Of a stretch of 64,000 nucleotides of DNA, positions 62,827-64,000 are shown one piece after another. A program made the position numbers and the translations under genes. The stretch's first letter is position 1, and the number at the start of each line of letters is the position of its first letter. The notes under the pieces were generated by a model. The model had not been told where the DNA came from. It made no database searches and worked only from the letters and a program-made list of their open reading frames with translations. Source of the DNA: Candidatus Syntrophosphaera thermopropionivorans (GTDB taxonomy: Bacteria > Cloacimonadota > Cloacimonadia > Cloacimonadales > Cloacimonadaceae); the NCBI RefSeq assembly GCF_004353895.1, contig NZ_SMOG01000001.1:186001-250000 (forward strand). The letters are read 5' to 3'.

Positions 62827-64000
62827 TTATTTCATCATAATCATTTTCTTAGTGCTGCTGTATTTACCAGCATTCATCTTATAGAAATAGACTCCACTGG
62901 ATACAGGCTGATTGTTATTATCTCTTCCATTCCAGACTACAGAATAGTTACCTGCAGTCTTGACTTCATTCACCAGGGTGCGTACCAGCTGTCCCTTAAG
63001 GTTGTAGACCTCAATGGTTACAGGACTGGTCTCTTTCACACTGTAGCGAATAGTAGTCTCTGGATTGAATGGATTAGGATAGTTACCCTGCAGCTCTGTT
63101 GCCAGCACTGGAACATTGGGATCCTCTAAAGGAGTACCCTCAACGGTAACATCATCTAACAGGAAGATAAAGGCATCATTAGATACGCACTGAATGCCAA
63201 TATACACATTACCCGTGTATCCTTCCATCTCATAGGTGTATTCGGTCCAGTCCACAGGAGCTTCTATAAAGTTAGGTCCACTGATGATAGTGAAGTTAGA
63301 AGGATTGGTTCCCGTAGTAGATACTCCTACCTTAAATCTCTCCAGTCCATATTGAGCGGTATAAGAGCGTGCCCAGAAGGTTATCTGAGTCGGTCCGTTA
63401 AGCACTGGAGTAATCAACCAGTCATTATTAGGAGGTGTAGTGGAAGCAAAACAGGCAGCAACCTTATTTCCAGTATGAGTTACATCTGTAGCAGTAAGTG
63501 GAGGAGTAGTAGCTGAGGGCACAAAGATAATGTATGCCATAGGTGAATAACAATTGGGGAAACTATATCCTGAAATACCATAAGTGGCACTCTGATCTAC
63601 ATCCACACAGGTCCAGGGAGCAAAGGTCAGAGCGAAGTTCTCATAGGTCTCAAAACTATCCTCCAGTAAGATAATAGTACTGCTCGGAGGAAGTATGAAG
63701 TTAACGGTAGTGGTCTGCCCCGTTACCACAATCACATTAGAGTGAGTAACCGAATCATAACCTGGTGCACTGGCAGTAACACTATGAGTTCCTGCTGGTA
63801 CTTGCATACTATATGCACCACTGGCATTAGTGGTAGCAGTGATAGTTCCGCAGGTTACCGTTGCTCCCATAATGGGCGCATTCTGCTGATTCTTAACTGT
63901 GCCTGCGATAGTTCCTATCTGAGTTAATTTGGGTAAGGCATTGGAGATGGCTGCATTAGAAAGGGCTCCACCAGTATAAACAGCCTTTACTGCCCATTTA
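62827..64000 (-). CDS. C-terminal part of a modular surface protein with Choice-of-anchor J domain
   Basis: The frame is open to the right edge, so the N-terminus lies outside. The visible 390 residues hold the end of a fibronectin-like module (KWAVKAVYTGGALSNAAISN), a CarboxypepD_reg-like module (GTIAGTVKNQQNAPIMGATV), a jelly-roll Choice-of-anchor J domain (LLEDSFETYENFALTFAPWT ... FIFLLDDVTVEG) and a FlgD/Por-type C-terminal module (NYPNPFNPETTIRYSVKETS, ending TKKMIMMK). This C-terminus is close to that of the neighbouring 60119-62659 gene. Sampled lines are 42-45% G+C versus about 35% in the neighbour, which may reflect codon optimisation for high expression. It is probably secreted. Confidence 0.8.
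   Translation of the reverse strand, partial: KWAVKAVYTGGALSNAAISNALPKLTQIGTIAGTVKNQQNAPIMGATVTCGTITATTNASGAYSMQVPAGTHSVTASAPGYDSVTHSNVIVVTGQTTTVNFILPPSSTIILLEDSFETYENFALTFAPWTCVDVDQSATYGISGYSFPNCYSPMAYIIFVPSATTPPLTATDVTHTGNKVAACFASTTPPNNDWLITPVLNGPTQITFWARSYTAQYGLERFKVGVSTTGTNPSNFTIISGPNFIEAPVDWTEYTYEMEGYTGNVYIGIQCVSNDAFIFLLDDVTVEGTPLEDPNVPVLATELQGNYPNPFNPETTIRYSVKETSPVTIEVYNLKGQLVRTLVNEVKTAGNYSVVWNGRDNNNQPVSSGVYFYKMNAGKYSSTKKMIMMK

Overview
The window looks like a chromosome segment from an AT-rich, Gram-negative, anaerobe-type bacterium of the FCB superphylum, most likely Cloacimonadota (the Candidatus Cloacimonas group). I infer this from the gene set: large surface proteins with Por/T9SS-type C-terminal modules, a gingipain-family (C25) protein, GldA/F/G-like ABC genes, a 29-residue AURKAIP1/COX24-type protein, PreP-type M16 peptidase and Bacteroidota-like lipoprotein/TonB pairing. 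No search was possible, so the phylum is an inference. Genes are dense, the strands alternate in blocks, and no tRNA, rRNA, IS element, phage or CRISPR array was seen.

Layout. 1-4205 (-): a C25-like surface protein cut by the left edge. 4401-6629 (+): copper ATPase. 6645-14883 (-): GAPDH, a very long PPDK-like dikinase that lacks the PEP-binding barrel, and DNA polymerase I. 15073-18142 (+): DUF47 protein, Pit phosphate transporter and an AEC permease. 18471-21964 (+): Hsp20, gcvH, gmk, a candidate divergent RNA polymerase omega subunit, family-4 uracil-DNA glycosylase and a phosphoesterase. 22533-31336 (+): dapA, PreP-like peptidase, rsgA, nadK, recN, a DUF4349 protein and an NfeD protein. 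31982-34882 (-): a lipoprotein and TonB-dependent receptor behind a structured leader with a clear terminator/antiterminator arrangement. 35185-39924 (+): GldA/F/G-like ABC operon with a DUF4340 protein and an acetyltransferase. 39944-47222 (-): vWA membrane protein, PorV-like barrel, lipoprotein, split chromate transporter and ispG. 47349-53816 (+): DUF4139 protein, second Hsp20, an AMIN-TM-HTH protein, a Wzi-like barrel, HU, the tiny AURKAIP1/COX24 protein and a YprB-type nuclease. 54424-64000 (-): Sel1-repeat protein, two tandem deacetylase-like exported proteins sharing a near-identical 580-bp 3' end, and two large modular surface proteins, the last cut by the right edge.

The main points of interest are (i) the leader RNA at 34711-34882, which has three upstream hairpin elements and a terminator that competes with one of them, and which I cannot assign to a known riboswitch class; (ii) a family of four 57-69 bp hairpin-forming repeats, one in each of four long gene-poor gaps; (iii) the dikinase with an ~850-residue helical N-terminus and no PEP domain; (iv) the gene-conversion-like tract in the tandem exported proteins; (v) a single-pass protein with a periplasmic AMIN-like domain and a cytoplasmic helix-turn-helix; and (vi) the candidate omega subunit. 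The rest is mostly housekeeping and envelope functions.
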